From DATJOJ01 sp035507035 (lineage in GTDB: Bacteria > Acidobacteriota > Terriglobia > Terriglobales > Acidobacteriaceae): a stretch of 64,000 nucleotides of DNA. The position numbers were made by a program, and so were the translations under genes. The stretch lies in assembly GCA_035507035.1 (NCBI GenBank), contig DATJOJ010000011.1:62001-126000 (forward strand), in the 5' to 3' direction. This document shows positions 24,882 through 34,066 of the stretch, one piece after another; position 1 is the first letter of the stretch; every line of letters begins with the position of its first letter. The notes beneath the pieces were generated by a model. It searched no databases and was not told where the DNA came from. It saw nothing but the letters and a program-made list of their open reading frames with translations.

Positions 24882-25970
24882 TCAGGACTGGCGATTCACT
24901 TCGGTCCCGAAGGAATATTCGTTCAGCGGGCCGAAGCGCTTTTTCTCGGCGTACAATCGCCAGCGACGCGCTACAATTCGCAGGCTCGCCATCACCGGAA
25001 TCGAAAGATACACCCCGAGCACGCCGGCAATCTCTCCTCCCGCCAAAACGCCAAACAAGGCCGCGAGCGGATGCAGTTCCATGCTCTTTCCCATAATTCG
25101 CGGCGACGCTACATAGTCCTCCGCCAATCTCCACAAACCCAGAAAGACGATCAGTGCGATCCAGTGGGGGTAGGACATAAGCACAGAAACTCCGATGATG
25201 ACGATAGCCCCTACCAGAGGACCGACCACAGGAATGAATTCCATCATTCCGCCGGCAGTGCCGAGCACGGCAGCGTAGGGTACTCGCATGATTCCAAGAA
25301 AGGCGGTGTAGACCACCAGAGTGAGAGCGGCAAGGGTGAGTTGTGCGCGAATAAAATGCGCCAGCATCTGGTTCAGATCGGCGCGCACACCCTCGAGAAA
25401 TTCCCGCTGTGGACGAGTCTGGACCAGGGAAAGTCCGACCTCGCTGAACTCGCGCCCATCCTTGAGAAAAAATGCCGCCAGGATAGGCACCAGGATTATG
25501 AGCCAGGAACTCTTGGCAACTTCCGCCACGCGCAAGCCAGCTCGTTGGGTGATCGCCAAAAGCTCCCTGCGGTGGCTGGCGAGGATGGCCTGGGTTTCTC
25601 GAATGGTTGCAGCGCTCCAACCGTGTTCCGTCCCAATCGTAACGGCTATGTTGCCGGAGCTGACCTGGTCGAGCAGCGCGGGCAAAGTAGCCGAGAGCTT
25701 CTCTGCCTGATGGACAATTCTTGGCCCTACGAAGAAAAACACGGTGACCAACACGACGACGATCAGGAGATAGATCACCGCGATTGCCGCGCCCCGGCTG
25801 CGCGTCCAGTGTTGCACTCGAGAGATGGCAGGGTCGACCAGATAGGCGAAGAAAATCGCAAACAGAAATGCCATCAAGGTCTCGCGGGCAACGTACAGGA
25901 AGCCGAGCGCCAGTGTGAAAATCAACACTGTCGTCAAAACACGGGCTGTGCGGGCGTCAATAAGGGCCAC
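24882..25970 (-). CDS. AI-2E family transporter (PerM-like permease)
   Basis: A 362-residue membrane protein with about eight hydrophobic segments, starting ARVLTTVLIFTLALGFLYV and FLFAIFFAYLVDPAISRV. It has the soluble periplasmic-type middle region and the late segments GGMMEFIPVVGPLVGAI and HPLAALFGVLAGGEIAGVLGV that mark the AI-2E exporter/PerM family. Members export autoinducer-2 or ions; the substrate cannot be told from sequence. It starts 9 bases after the secreted protein 25980-26738, suggesting co-transcription. Confidence 0.88.
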   Translation of the reverse strand: MALIDARTARVLTTVLIFTLALGFLYVARETLMAFLFAIFFAYLVDPAISRVQHWTRSRGAAIAVIYLLIVVVLVTVFFFVGPRIVHQAEKLSATLPALLDQVSSGNIAVTIGTEHGWSAATIRETQAILASHRRELLAITQRAGLRVAEVAKSSWLIILVPILAAFFLKDGREFSEVGLSLVQTRPQREFLEGVRADLNQMLAHFIRAQLTLAALTLVVYTAFLGIMRVPYAAVLGTAGGMMEFIPVVGPLVGAIVIIGVSVLMSYPHWIALIVFLGLWRLAEDYVASPRIMGKSMELHPLAALFGVLAGGEIAGVLGVYLSIPVMASLRIVARRWRLYAEKKRFGPLNEYSFGTEVNRQS

Positions 25971-25979
25971 GGCTCACCC

Positions 25980-26738
25980 CTAGTCTCGAATGACTTCTGT
26001 GCCGCTCGTAGGATCTACGATTCGCTGCAATTTCAGTTGATTGTCCAGCCAAAGCGTCCAGTCGCCGCTCTCGCTCTTCACATCCAAGCGAATCAAATCC
26101 TGCCCGGCACCGCGGATCGAAACTTTCTCTCGCCCGGAATACTGAATGCTGATCGGCGCAGATTCGTGGGAATGGGCATTCAGCGTACCCAATTGTGCGC
26201 TCTGCTTCAGGGGACAGGAAATTTGTCCGTTCTCCTGCTTGCAGGAGGTCGCAAGATATTTCCAGGCGAGAACCTCTCGCTGAACAAAGAAGTAGTCGTC
26301 CAGAATGCTGGTCGATGCGGGAAGCAAAAACGGCTGTTCGTGTTGTTTGTCTTGCGCACTCTTGCTGAATCGTTCAAGCAGGAAATTCTGGTCGGGGACG
26401 ACGCTAGCGTGGGAGGACCCTGGGCTGTATTCACTCCATTCGTAGCTCTTCAGATTGCCGTTGCCGTCGAGTTGGAGATCGGAAGATTGAACGGCTTTAT
26501 TCGTCCCGGCTTCTGCCTTGAATTCGGAAGTGACCGAGCTTCCGGTACTGCTCTGGCGGATCGAGAAGGTTTCTGTGGCCACCCGTTTTCCGCCCATGAA
26601 CACGCCGAAGGAGCCGGAATCCACTTGTCCACTCTCGGCTGCGCTCGCGGGAGTGGGATGGAGCGTAAACAAAAATATCGCTGTGAAGAGAAAACTTAAA
26701 ATCGGATAAAGCTTTCCTATCCCCAACCGAGACTGCAT
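25980..26738 (-). CDS. Secreted hypothetical protein
   Basis: A 252-residue exported protein. Start ATG 26738 (MQSRLGIGK) has an excellent GGAGGTGG site inside the end of aroK and yields a signal peptide ending near PASAAES. The rest is beta-rich (SFGVFMGGKRVATETFSIRQ, ISIQYSGREKVSIRGAGQDLIRL, LWLDNQLKLQRIVDP), similar in style to DUF3108-like lipid/glycan-related periplasmic proteins, but no family is firmly recognised. It overlaps aroK by 22 bases, so it is translationally linked. Confidence 0.75.
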   Translation of the reverse strand: MQSRLGIGKLYPILSFLFTAIFLFTLHPTPASAAESGQVDSGSFGVFMGGKRVATETFSIRQSSTGSSVTSEFKAEAGTNKAVQSSDLQLDGNGNLKSYEWSEYSPGSSHASVVPDQNFLLERFSKSAQDKQHEQPFLLPASTSILDDYFFVQREVLAWKYLATSCKQENGQISCPLKQSAQLGTLNAHSHESAPISIQYSGREKVSIRGAGQDLIRLDVKSESGDWTLWLDNQLKLQRIVDPTSGTEVIRD

Positions 26739-27247
26739 GCCACCTCCGTCGCTACCGCAAATGCGTCCTTCCCACTGGTGTCGATGCGATGTACGGCCGT
26801 CATGTAGAAAGGCAGCCGCTGATTGTAAAGCTCGCGAAACTGCGGAAGAGAACGCCGCATTGGCCGCGTTTTTTGCTCCGCTTCGCAACGCCGAAACAGT
26901 TCGTCCACCGAACTATCCAGAAAGACCAGTGTTCCACCAGCGTCGCGCACTAAACGGGCATTCTCCGGCTGTCCCAGTGTTCCTCCGCCAAGAGCCACAA
27001 TTCGCGGCGACGACCCCAATTCAGCAATCAACTCCAGCAACGCGGCAGTTTCCGCCCGCCGGAACGCTTCCTCGCCGGAGTCACGAAAAATTTCTGCGAT
27101 CGAGCGTTTCTCCCGTGCTTCAATCCGATCGTCAAGATCCTCGAACGGCCACTTGAAACGCTGGTTTAAAATTCGCCCTACGGTGGTTTTGCCCGCTCCC
27201 ATAAAACCTACGAGGAAAAGCGATCCAGTTTTCGTCGGTGCAATCAC
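26717..27247 (-). CDS. aroK: Shikimate kinase
   Basis: Phosphorylates shikimate at the 3-OH in aromatic amino acid synthesis. It has Walker A GFMGAGKTTVGR at the N-terminus, the substrate region FEDLDDRIEAREKRSIAEIF with Asp/Arg, GEEAFRRAE, Walker B-type VALGGGT, and the lid region RPMRRSL. The 176-residue length is normal. It overlaps the next gene (25980-26738). Confidence 0.93.
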   Translation of the reverse strand: MIAPTKTGSLFLVGFMGAGKTTVGRILNQRFKWPFEDLDDRIEAREKRSIAEIFRDSGEEAFRRAETAALLELIAELGSSPRIVALGGGTLGQPENARLVRDAGGTLVFLDSSVDELFRRCEAEQKTRPMRRSLPQFRELYNQRLPFYMTAVHRIDTSGKDAFAVATEVACSLGWG

Positions 27248-27280
27248 CAGCGCTAGAATTCACCCATCCAGCCAGAGGAT

Positions 27281-28129
27281 TTAGCGTTTCTTGAGATGGA
27301 TTTTACCACTGAAGGACAACAACTTAACCGAAGATGCGGCTTTGCCGACAGTACCTGCAAAGGCACTGCCTGCTCGCGCCATCAGGGTGCTGTGGGAAGG
27401 TTGCAACAGGAAGTCGTTCTCGACTTTGCCTTCCTCGGAATGGGCGTAAACATCAATGGAAGCATAGGCTGGTGTTATGGCCTCGATGTCGCCGGTGTGG
27501 GTCATAAGGGAGTATTCGCCGCTCTCGCCGAAGTCACCGTCGTAGTGGATGTTTCCGGTAGTCGAATTCACCTGAACCAGTTGCCCGGTTACTGCATTCA
27601 AAGCGACGTCACCGCTGACCGAGGTGATTTCCACGTGGCCGTCGGTGACATTTGTCAGAGTGACCGGCCCTTTGAGGGTCTTCACGTGCACATGGCCGTC
27701 GCTCAGATCGCGCACATCGACATCGGCGGTGTTCCCTTCCAGAATGACGTCGCCATGGAGCTTTTCAGCATGGATCGGCCCCGTGCCGGCATGCAAGGTA
27801 ACGTTCGCGTTTGAAGGAACCCAAACTTCATAATCCACACGTCCGCTCTCGGCATCCGCGCCGGGAAGAAGACGGGACGCTACAGAGACGCGGTTCCCGC
27901 CCTGACTCTGATCCACTACCACCTTGTCCGAGTGCAAGACTGCGGTCACAACAACCTGATGGCCGCCAATGGGCTTGACCGAAATCGCTCCATATTGATT
28001 GAAAAGCGAGACGCTGGCCCGATGGTGAACCTTGTAATGGAATTCTTTGCGAACCTCGCTGCTGGCTAGAATGCAGAGCGTGAGCACGAAAAGCAGAGCC
28101 AGACTCGTGGTACGGAAACTCCTACGCAT
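27281..28129 (-). CDS. Exported DUF4097-type beta-repeat protein
   Basis: Start ATG 28129 (MRRSFRTTSLALLFVL) gives a signal peptide ending near LASSEV, followed by a right-handed beta-helix-like run of short strands: VSLFNQYGAISVKPIGGHQVVV, NVTLHAGTGPIHAEKLHGDV, VDVRDLSDGHVHVKTLKGPVTL, HVEITSVSGDVALNAVTGQLVQV. This is the DUF4097/adhesin-like pattern seen downstream of many ECF sigma/anti-sigma pairs. It is probably envelope-located, with unknown function. It follows the anti-sigma gene by about 50 bases. Confidence 0.8.
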   Translation of the reverse strand: MRRSFRTTSLALLFVLTLCILASSEVRKEFHYKVHHRASVSLFNQYGAISVKPIGGHQVVVTAVLHSDKVVVDQSQGGNRVSVASRLLPGADAESGRVDYEVWVPSNANVTLHAGTGPIHAEKLHGDVILEGNTADVDVRDLSDGHVHVKTLKGPVTLTNVTDGHVEITSVSGDVALNAVTGQLVQVNSTTGNIHYDGDFGESGEYSLMTHTGDIEAITPAYASIDVYAHSEEGKVENDFLLQPSHSTLMARAGSAFAGTVGKAASSVKLLSFSGKIHLKKR

Positions 28130-28179
28130 GACTACCGTCTCCCCCAACGCCGGCACGACCGTCGTACCGGCCCCGACTA

Positions 28180-28809
28180 TTATGGCTGACCATGATCCAT
28201 CGCCATCTCGTACACCATGGCTCGCTGCTCGTAGGCATTGGTTAAGTATTGCTGTGAAATTTCGTCGTTCGGATTATGCTGCACAGACCACTCGGCATCG
28301 CGAATGTAGGCATTGACCGCCTTAAATTCCGCTTCGTAACCGGCTCGCAGGGCAGGTGATCGGGATTCCACGATCTTAAGCAGTTCGGCCTGGTCCGGAG
28401 GAATGGTTTCCGGGTTCAGGCGGGCGACGGTGGTGGATGTCGCAGATTTCTGCCGCGCCATTTGCGGTTGGATTCCGCCCCTCTCATACACAAGCAGGCT
28501 GAAGATTACCAGGGTACAAGCTGCGACAGGCACCAGCCAAGCAGATTTCCATCGCGGAATTCTGACAGGGGTTGGCGAAGGTTGCGGTTCGTGGATCAGT
28601 CCTTCTTGCCGCAGCGCAATCTCCAGACGGTTCCACACCCTGGGGCTGGGCTCTTCATCCTCAACAAGCAGAAGCGACTCTTGAGCGATCACATTGAGAT
28701 CCGCCACCAATTCCGAACAGTAAGAGCAGATTCTCAGATGCTCTGCCTGTTCCGGATCGTGGCTGCCGCCAAGCTCGACCAACGTTCGCTGAAACTCCTC
28801 ACAGCTCAT
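28180..28809 (-). CDS. Anti-sigma factor with zinc-finger (ZAS) domain
   Basis: A single-pass membrane anti-sigma factor partner of the adjacent ECF sigma. Start ATG 28809 (MSCEEFQRTLVEL) follows GGGGAG; a GTG at 28845 overlapping the sigma stop (GTGA) is the alternative. The zinc motif HLRICSYC (H-x3-C-x2-C) lies near residue 21, a membrane segment WLVPVAACTLVIFSLLVYE near residue 95, and an extracytoplasmic helical tail follows. The order sigma, then anti-sigma, is the classic arrangement. Confidence 0.88.
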   Translation of the reverse strand: MSCEEFQRTLVELGGSHDPEQAEHLRICSYCSELVADLNVIAQESLLLVEDEEPSPRVWNRLEIALRQEGLIHEPQPSPTPVRIPRWKSAWLVPVAACTLVIFSLLVYERGGIQPQMARQKSATSTTVARLNPETIPPDQAELLKIVESRSPALRAGYEAEFKAVNAYIRDAEWSVQHNPNDEISQQYLTNAYEQRAMVYEMAMDHGQP

Positions 28810-28841
28810 ACGACCGCTCTCCCCGCCTCTGTCCTGGCTCC

Positions 28842-29447
28842 TCACGGCTTCGTAGCTTTTTCAGCTTTGCTCGTCTTCAGGAGCTCACGCAATTTCATTC
28901 GTGCTTTATGCAATTGAGATTTACTATTGCCGATGGAACAACCTACCATCGTAGCAATTTCGTTGTGTTCATACCCTTCCACGTCGTGCAGCAAGAAAAT
29001 TGTACGATAACCCTGGGGCAAATCATCAATCGCTCGTTTCAATTGCAGCCGATTGATGGAACCCGTCAATCTTAAGTCTTCCGCCCCAGGTTCTTTCTTC
29101 GACGACGATTCTTCCTCGTTCTCGAAGGTCTCCTCCAGTGGAACCACCGGAAGGCCCTTCTTACGCAACTGCATCAGCACGACATTCACTGCCATGCGAT
29201 GCAGCCAGGTGGAAAACGCGGATTCGCCACGAAAGGTCGCAATCTTTCGAAACAACTGCAGGAATGCTTCCTGAGTCAGATCCTCAGCGGCGGCCGTATT
29301 GGCCGTCATTCGCAGGCATAAGGAATATACGCGCCGCTTATGCAGGTTGTACAAGGCCTCAAAGGCCTCTGCATCTCCCTGCTTCGCCCGCTCGATGGCC
29401 TCCGCTTCAGAAAGCTTGTCGCCCTGTAGTTTTCTCGCGCCCGTCAA
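28842..29447 (-). CDS. RNA polymerase sigma factor, ECF family
   Basis: An extracytoplasmic-function sigma factor of 201 residues. Region 2 is GDAEAFEALYNLHKRRVYSL, then LTQEAFLQLFRKIATFRGES and FSTWLHRMAVNVVLMQLRKK. An acidic spacer (ENEEESSSKKEPGAEDL) precedes region 4, IDDLPQGYRTIFLLHDVEGY, with the helix-turn-helix EIATMVGCSIGNSKSQLHKARM. The start is TTG at 29447; no ATG or GTG fits the frame upstream. It probably controls this envelope cluster and its own promoter; target promoters were not identified. Confidence 0.92.
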   Translation of the reverse strand: MTGARKLQGDKLSEAEAIERAKQGDAEAFEALYNLHKRRVYSLCLRMTANTAAAEDLTQEAFLQLFRKIATFRGESAFSTWLHRMAVNVVLMQLRKKGLPVVPLEETFENEEESSSKKEPGAEDLRLTGSINRLQLKRAIDDLPQGYRTIFLLHDVEGYEHNEIATMVGCSIGNSKSQLHKARMKLRELLKTSKAEKATKP

Positions 29448-29704
29448 GTTGCGTTTTCCGGCCGCACTCCATCTGATGCGGCGTAACTCTCTTTTCGTTG
29501 TACTGCTTGCGGCATTCAGGGCATTCCCGAAAGTAACTGTTCTTAGCTATTTCTTGCCCTCAGTTCCTGCCGAGAAAGTGGTTATTTGAACCCCGTGTCT
29601 GGTAAAACAAGCGTATTTTTATAGATTCGTCCCACCCGCGGAAGACCCATAAATCTCGGTTGTCTGCCGTTTCCGGGCTTGTAACCGGTTGGGTCTACCG
29701 CTTC
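29448..29704. other. Intergenic region between sigma gene start and MFS gene end
   Basis: 257 bases that should hold the sigma promoter on the minus strand. A GGAACT sequence (minus, 29562-29567) resembles an ECF -35 box but no matching -10 is seen at the usual distance. Nothing else is supported. Confidence 0.4.
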
Positions 29705-30985
29705 CTATGTCTTGGCCGAGGCCGTCGTTATGCTTTCCAAGCCATGGCCGCGAGGGCCAGTCTCTCGCTCATGGAGCAGGAAGGCAAAAAAGACCCCCAA
29801 AAAGCCCAAAATGGAGAAAATCCACATGCCCATCCGATATCCGGCCGGGTTCTCGGCGCTCGCATGGCTGAAGTCGTTGGCCCAGCCAATGAGCAGGTTA
29901 AATCCAAAAAGGCCAATATTTTGGATCATGGTCATCAACCCATAAGCGGTGCCCAGTTTGGCCTGATCCACGATATACGCCACGGAGGGCCACATGACCG
30001 CCGGAATGAGAGAAAAAGCCACGCCCATCATGGCCATGGGCACATACAGGTTCACTTGCGTATAAGCCATCATCAGATAGACGGGGATCAGCAGCAGAGA
30101 ACCGACCATCATTAGCAGCGCGCGCTTGCCTATACGGTCAGTCAACAGCCCAAACAGCGGCGTGGCGACCATGGCGAATAAGGTCAACATGCTCGAGAGG
30201 AAACCACCAAATTCCCTCGAAGTCCCGTGGGCCTCAATGAAGAACTTCACGGCAAACGTTTGGAAGGGGAAGATGGCGGAATAAAAAGTTACGCACAGGG
30301 CTACGATGTACCAGTAGCTCACCCCGAACTTAAACAAATCCCCGAGAACCACCTTGTCGGTAGAAGCCTCACCCAAGTGGTAAGTCTTCTCGGCGTGGAC
30401 TTCCATAGCCCAATAGACGATAACGCCTAAGACACACAGGATCGAAAAACCCAGCGCAATCAGGAAGGGCCATCGCCAGTAGGCATAGGCAGCGCGAGCC
30501 CAAGTCGGGGAATTGAGCGCGGCGAAGGTCCCCAGCCGGCAAATCGTCAAGTTAATGCCGAAAGCAAAACTGAGTTCCTTGCCCTTAAACCATCTCGCCA
30601 AGGCAGCGGTCACGGCAACGTTCAATGATTCCGCGCCCATTCCGAAGATCAAGCGGCCCAGCGCCATAACCCAAAGAACGCCGGCTGCGGCTGTAATCGC
30701 CGGGCCAATCAGGCAAAGGACGCCGAAGATCATCAGCGACTTTCTGAGCCCGATCCGATCAATGATCAAACCGCCAATTACAACCGTGAAAATATTGGGA
30801 AAGCTATAAATGGCCTGCAACAAGCCGATGCTGGAATCGGAGAACCCAAGTTGCTGCTTGAGAACATCGGCCAGGGGGCTGAGCGCGTCGTAGGCGTAGT
30901 AACTCCCAAACATCGCCAGGCTCAGGAAGATGAGCACCATCCAGCGATAGAGGCGGGAGGGTTCGGGACGCAGCGAATCGGGCAT
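29705..30985 (-). CDS. Major facilitator superfamily transporter
   Basis: A 426-residue twelve-helix transporter. It begins SRLYRWMVLIFLSLAMFGSYY; the loop 2-3 signature region is GLIIDRIGLRKSLMIFG and the second-half counterpart is GLLTDRIGKRALLMMVG. The substrate is unknown; similarity in style to organic-anion or nitrate-type MFS cannot be refined. It is a single gene with no obvious operon partner. Confidence 0.85.
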   Translation of the reverse strand: MPDSLRPEPSRLYRWMVLIFLSLAMFGSYYAYDALSPLADVLKQQLGFSDSSIGLLQAIYSFPNIFTVVIGGLIIDRIGLRKSLMIFGVLCLIGPAITAAAGVLWVMALGRLIFGMGAESLNVAVTAALARWFKGKELSFAFGINLTICRLGTFAALNSPTWARAAYAYWRWPFLIALGFSILCVLGVIVYWAMEVHAEKTYHLGEASTDKVVLGDLFKFGVSYWYIVALCVTFYSAIFPFQTFAVKFFIEAHGTSREFGGFLSSMLTLFAMVATPLFGLLTDRIGKRALLMMVGSLLLIPVYLMMAYTQVNLYVPMAMMGVAFSLIPAVMWPSVAYIVDQAKLGTAYGLMTMIQNIGLFGFNLLIGWANDFSHASAENPAGYRMGMWIFSILGFLGVFFAFLLHERETGPRGHGLESITTASAKT

Positions 30986-31100
30986 GCAAAATCCTCAGGT
31001 ACCGGCTTTACTTCTATTGCACACGAAGTGAAGAAGATAGCAGATTAGACTCGCAACCCAAAATTCATCCGCTTATCGCGCGAAAAATCGCGACCTGCCT

Positions 31101-31106
31101 TATAAT
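31101..31106 (+). promoter_or_regulatory. Candidate -10 box of the superoxide dismutase gene
   Basis: A perfect TATAAT 68 bases before the sod ATG, within the only AT-rich patch upstream. No good -35 lies at 16-18 bases. A short palindrome CGCGAAAAATCGCG is just upstream (31078-31091). Confidence 0.3.
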
Positions 31107-31173
31107 TTTCCTTCCGCGACACGCTGAATCCCACCCTGGATTTAGTGCATCTCAGCCCGAGGAGGAGAAGCTA

Positions 31174-31815
31174 ATGGCACATCAGTTACCCCCTTTACCT
31201 TACGACTATTCAGCCCTTGAACCCGCCATAAGTACTCAAACTATGAAGGTGCATCACGACGGCCATCATGGAGCTTATGTAAAGAACCTGAACGACGCCT
31301 TGGCAAAACACCCCAACCTGGAGTCCAAGAGCGTAGAAGAGCTCCTGCGGGATCTCAACGCAATTCCAGAAGACATTCGCACCGCAGTCCGCAACAATGG
31401 TGGCGGGCATGCCAATCACAGTATGTTCTGGAAGATTATGAAGCCCAAAGGCGGCGGCGAACCCGGCGGAGAAATCGCCCAGCTGATTAAGAGTACATTT
31501 GGCAACTTCAAGGATTTTCAAACCAAATTCAACGAAGCCGGAACGAAGCTATTCGGCAGCGGCTGGGTCTGGCTTGTGGGCGAATCGAGTGGCGGCGTCA
31601 AGATTTTCACGACTCCCAACCAGGACAATCCGATCTCCCAAGGCCTGTTCCCGATTTTCGGGAATGACGTTTGGGAGCACGCTTACTACCTGACTTATCA
31701 GAACCGCCGCGCGGAGTATCTGACGGCGTGGTGGAGCGTTGTCAATTGGGATGAGATCAATCGCCGGGTTGAGACCTTCAAGTCGCACCACGAGACGGTT
31801 GGCGCGCACCGGTAA
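31174..31815 (+). CDS. sod: Superoxide dismutase (Fe/Mn type)
   Basis: Converts superoxide to oxygen and hydrogen peroxide. The N-terminus HQLPPLPYDYSALEP, the first His ligand in KVHHDGHHGAYVKNLN, the second in GGHANHSMFWKIM, and the Asp/His pair in GNDVWEHAYYLTYQNRR are all present, with GSGWVWLV between. A strong SD (GAGGAGGAG) precedes the ATG. No signal peptide is present, so it is cytoplasmic. A terminator follows at 31841. The 213 residues are slightly longer than average; metal choice (Fe or Mn) cannot be fixed by eye. Confidence 0.95.
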   Translation: MAHQLPPLPYDYSALEPAISTQTMKVHHDGHHGAYVKNLNDALAKHPNLESKSVEELLRDLNAIPEDIRTAVRNNGGGHANHSMFWKIMKPKGGGEPGGEIAQLIKSTFGNFKDFQTKFNEAGTKLFGSGWVWLVGESSGGVKIFTTPNQDNPISQGLFPIFGNDVWEHAYYLTYQNRRAEYLTAWWSVVNWDEINRRVETFKSHHETVGAHR

Positions 31816-31840
31816 TTTCGAAAAGTAGTCGGGGGAAGAA

Positions 31841-31867
31841 AGCCTCGGTTGAATCCGAGGCTTTTTG
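31841..31867 (+). terminator. Rho-independent terminator after sod
   Basis: A perfect 8-bp stem AGCCTCGG/CCGAGGCT with a TTGAAT loop followed by TTTTTG. There is no T tract on the other strand, so it acts on the plus-strand sod transcript. Confidence 0.9.
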
Positions 31868-31895
31868 TTTGCTTAGGGCATGATCCAGTTCGGCA

Positions 31896-32843
31896 TCACG
31901 CGCTAACTGATGTCATCTGTTCCAAGGTTTTGGCGAGCGAGGCTTCATCGCCGACGTTGAGTCCTGTCTTCGCGCGATCGATCTGACGTAGCAAGCCTGT
32001 TAGCACCTTGCCCGGCCCAACCTCGATGAAGATTTGCACGCCCTGTCCGAAGAGAAGTTGCATGGATTGCTCCCACTTCACCGCACCTGTGACTTGGCGT
32101 ATCAACGCGTCTCGGCTTTTTTCGGCATCACGAATGAGTGCCGCGTCGACGTTACACGCGATCGGCACGGTTGGATTGCAGAAGGCGAGCGCTTTGAGGT
32201 CGACGGCGAGTCGATCTTGAGCAGGCTTCATGAGAGAACAATGGAAAGGGGCGCTCACCGGCAGGATCTTGGCGCGCTTGGCGCCGCGTTCGTCGGCGAG
32301 CTTGGTGGCACGCTCAACTGCGGCAGTGTTGCCGGAAATAACAATCTGTTCGGCAGAGTTAATATTGGCCGGCTCGCAAACTTCGCCCTGCGCGGCATCC
32401 CGGCAAATCGCTGCAACCTGGTCGAGGTTCATGCCCAGGATTGCGGACATGGCGCCTACACCGACTGGAACGGCTTCCTGCATGTATCGTCCGCGATTGC
32501 GCACGGTGCGGACGGCATCTGCAAAGCTGAGGGTTCCGGCTGCGACGTTTGCGGAATATTCCCCAAGGCTATGACCGGCTACGAAATTCGGCTTGATGCC
32601 CTTTTCGCCGAGAACCCGAAAAGCAGCGACCGAGACCGTCAAAATGGCGGGCTGCGTGATCTCGGTGAGCCGAAGTTGTTCTTCCGGCCCTTCGAAGCAA
32701 AGCTGCGACAATTTGTGGCCGAGGACGGCGTCTGCTTCTTCAAAAGTCTGGCGGGCGACGGAATATTTCTCGCACAGGTCCTTACCCATGCAGACGGCTT
32801 GCGAGCCTTGGCCGGGAAAAAGAAAAGCGATGGTGTTTGTCAT
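31896..32843 (-). CDS. fabD: Malonyl-CoA:ACP transacylase
   Basis: Loads malonyl groups onto acyl carrier protein for fatty acid synthesis. It shows FLFPGQGSQ at the N-terminus, the nucleophile in GHSLGEYSA near residue 92, the Arg in the VRNRGRYMQEAVP region, and the catalytic His in PVSAPFHCSLM near residue 200. The 315 residues match FabD. It is the last gene of the yceD-rpmF-plsX-fabD row; there is no fabH between plsX and fabD, unlike many bacteria. Confidence 0.95.
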   Translation of the reverse strand: MTNTIAFLFPGQGSQAVCMGKDLCEKYSVARQTFEEADAVLGHKLSQLCFEGPEEQLRLTEITQPAILTVSVAAFRVLGEKGIKPNFVAGHSLGEYSANVAAGTLSFADAVRTVRNRGRYMQEAVPVGVGAMSAILGMNLDQVAAICRDAAQGEVCEPANINSAEQIVISGNTAAVERATKLADERGAKRAKILPVSAPFHCSLMKPAQDRLAVDLKALAFCNPTVPIACNVDAALIRDAEKSRDALIRQVTGAVKWEQSMQLLFGQGVQIFIEVGPGKVLTGLLRQIDRAKTGLNVGDEASLAKTLEQMTSVSA

Positions 32844-32884
32844 AAATGTTGATAAGAAGATCTGTGCATTTACGAGCGATTTGA

Positions 32885-32903
32885 TGATCGGCGCTGCCGA
32901 TCA
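32885..32903. repeat. Hairpin in the plsX-fabD spacer
   Basis: Perfect 8-bp arms TGATCGGC/GCCGATCA with a three-base loop, in the 190-base spacer. There is no T tract on either side, so it is not a classical terminator; an mRNA structure role is possible. Confidence 0.5.
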
Positions 32904-33031
32904 CCAAACGTAGTCGAAGATCCTGCTTTCTCAGCAATCCCGACAGCAGGTTTCTCGAGTCGCAGGGTGTTTCGCTGCTCGAAACGTCCCGCTTCGCTCG
33001 CAGTGACAATGTTAATGGAAAAACGCGAAGC

Positions 33032-34054
33032 CTATGTGGTCAGAGCAGCAGGCCTGATCCCCGCCAGCCCTTCTTCGATCTTCTCGTTGATCTTGTGCTC
33101 GGCAAATTCCGCCGCCACGCGCACGGCATTCTTGATCGCGTTCGAATTCGACGATCCGTGGGTGATAAAGCAAATGCCTTTCACCCCTAGCAAAGGCGCG
33201 CCACCGTACTCTGTGTGATCGAGACGCTTCTTGAAATCGGCAAAGGCGCTGCGGGAAAGCAGATATCCCACTTGCCGGGTGATCGTTGTCCGCAACGATT
33301 CCTTTAGCGTGTTTCGCACCAGATTGACCACACCTTCAGAAATCTTGAGGGCGACGTTGCCGACAAAGCCATCGGCAACGATGACGTCGACGCTTCCGTT
33401 ATACAGATCGCGTCCTTCCACGTTACCGATGAAATTCAAGGGAAGCTGTTTGAGCAACTGAAACGACTCTCGCGTCAGATCGTTGCCCTTGCTCGCTTCT
33501 TCACCGATCGACAGCAGCCCAACCCGTGGGGAACGCGTGCCGAACATGGCGCGAAAGTAGACGTCACCCATTACGGCGAATTGCTCGAGATTATGCGGCT
33601 TGCAATCGACATTTGCACCAACGTCGAGCAAAGTTGCAACCGTTCCTTGAGCGGTAGGGAAGACCGCGGCCAGCGCCGGACGATCTACGCCGGGAATTGC
33701 GCCCAACACCATCTTGGCTGCCGCCATCGCGGCGCCGGTGTTACCGGCGGTGACAAATCCCACGGCGCGTCCTTCCCGCACCAGACGCAGCCCTACGCGG
33801 ATCGAGGAATCGCGCTTGGAGCGAACTGCCTGCACCGGATTGTCGTCCATGCCGATGACTTCGCCGGCGTGGACGATCTCGATGGGGAGTCCGGCGGCAG
33901 CGGAATGGCGCGTTAGCTCCTGGCGCAACGCCGGCTCCGGACCGACCAGAAGCACGCGGACATCGTAGTGCCGCGCGGCCTGAATCGCGCCTTCGATCTC
34001 AGGCTTTGGCCGGCGATCCGAACCCATTGCGTCCAGAGCAATGACGCTTGGCAT
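33032..34054 (-). CDS. plsX: Phosphate acyltransferase PlsX
   Basis: Makes acyl-phosphate from acyl-ACP for phospholipid synthesis. The N-terminal IALDAMGSDRRPKPEIEGA, EVIGMDDNPVQAVRSKRDSS, FVTAGNTGAAMAAAK, DVGANVDCKPHNL, and the C-terminal EYGGAPLLGVKG are the family hallmarks. The 340-residue length is typical. It sits directly downstream of rpmF (12 bases), the usual rpmF-plsX pairing. Confidence 0.95.
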   Translation of the reverse strand: MPSVIALDAMGSDRRPKPEIEGAIQAARHYDVRVLLVGPEPALRQELTRHSAAAGLPIEIVHAGEVIGMDDNPVQAVRSKRDSSIRVGLRLVREGRAVGFVTAGNTGAAMAAAKMVLGAIPGVDRPALAAVFPTAQGTVATLLDVGANVDCKPHNLEQFAVMGDVYFRAMFGTRSPRVGLLSIGEEASKGNDLTRESFQLLKQLPLNFIGNVEGRDLYNGSVDVIVADGFVGNVALKISEGVVNLVRNTLKESLRTTITRQVGYLLSRSAFADFKKRLDHTEYGGAPLLGVKGICFITHGSSNSNAIKNAVRVAAEFAEHKINEKIEEGLAGIRPAALTT

Positions 34055-34066
34055 GACAGGATGGTA

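Noticed and set aside
24852..26699. Plus-strand ORF of 615 codons
   Set aside because: It lies antisense to the AI-2E permease and the secreted protein, which have clear families, start sites and membrane or signal features. The long frame is a codon-bias shadow rich in Arg, His and Gln.
29562..29567. ECF-type -35 box GGAACT on the minus strand upstream of the sigma gene
   Set aside because: No CGTC-like -10 at 15-17 bases; kept only as a remark.
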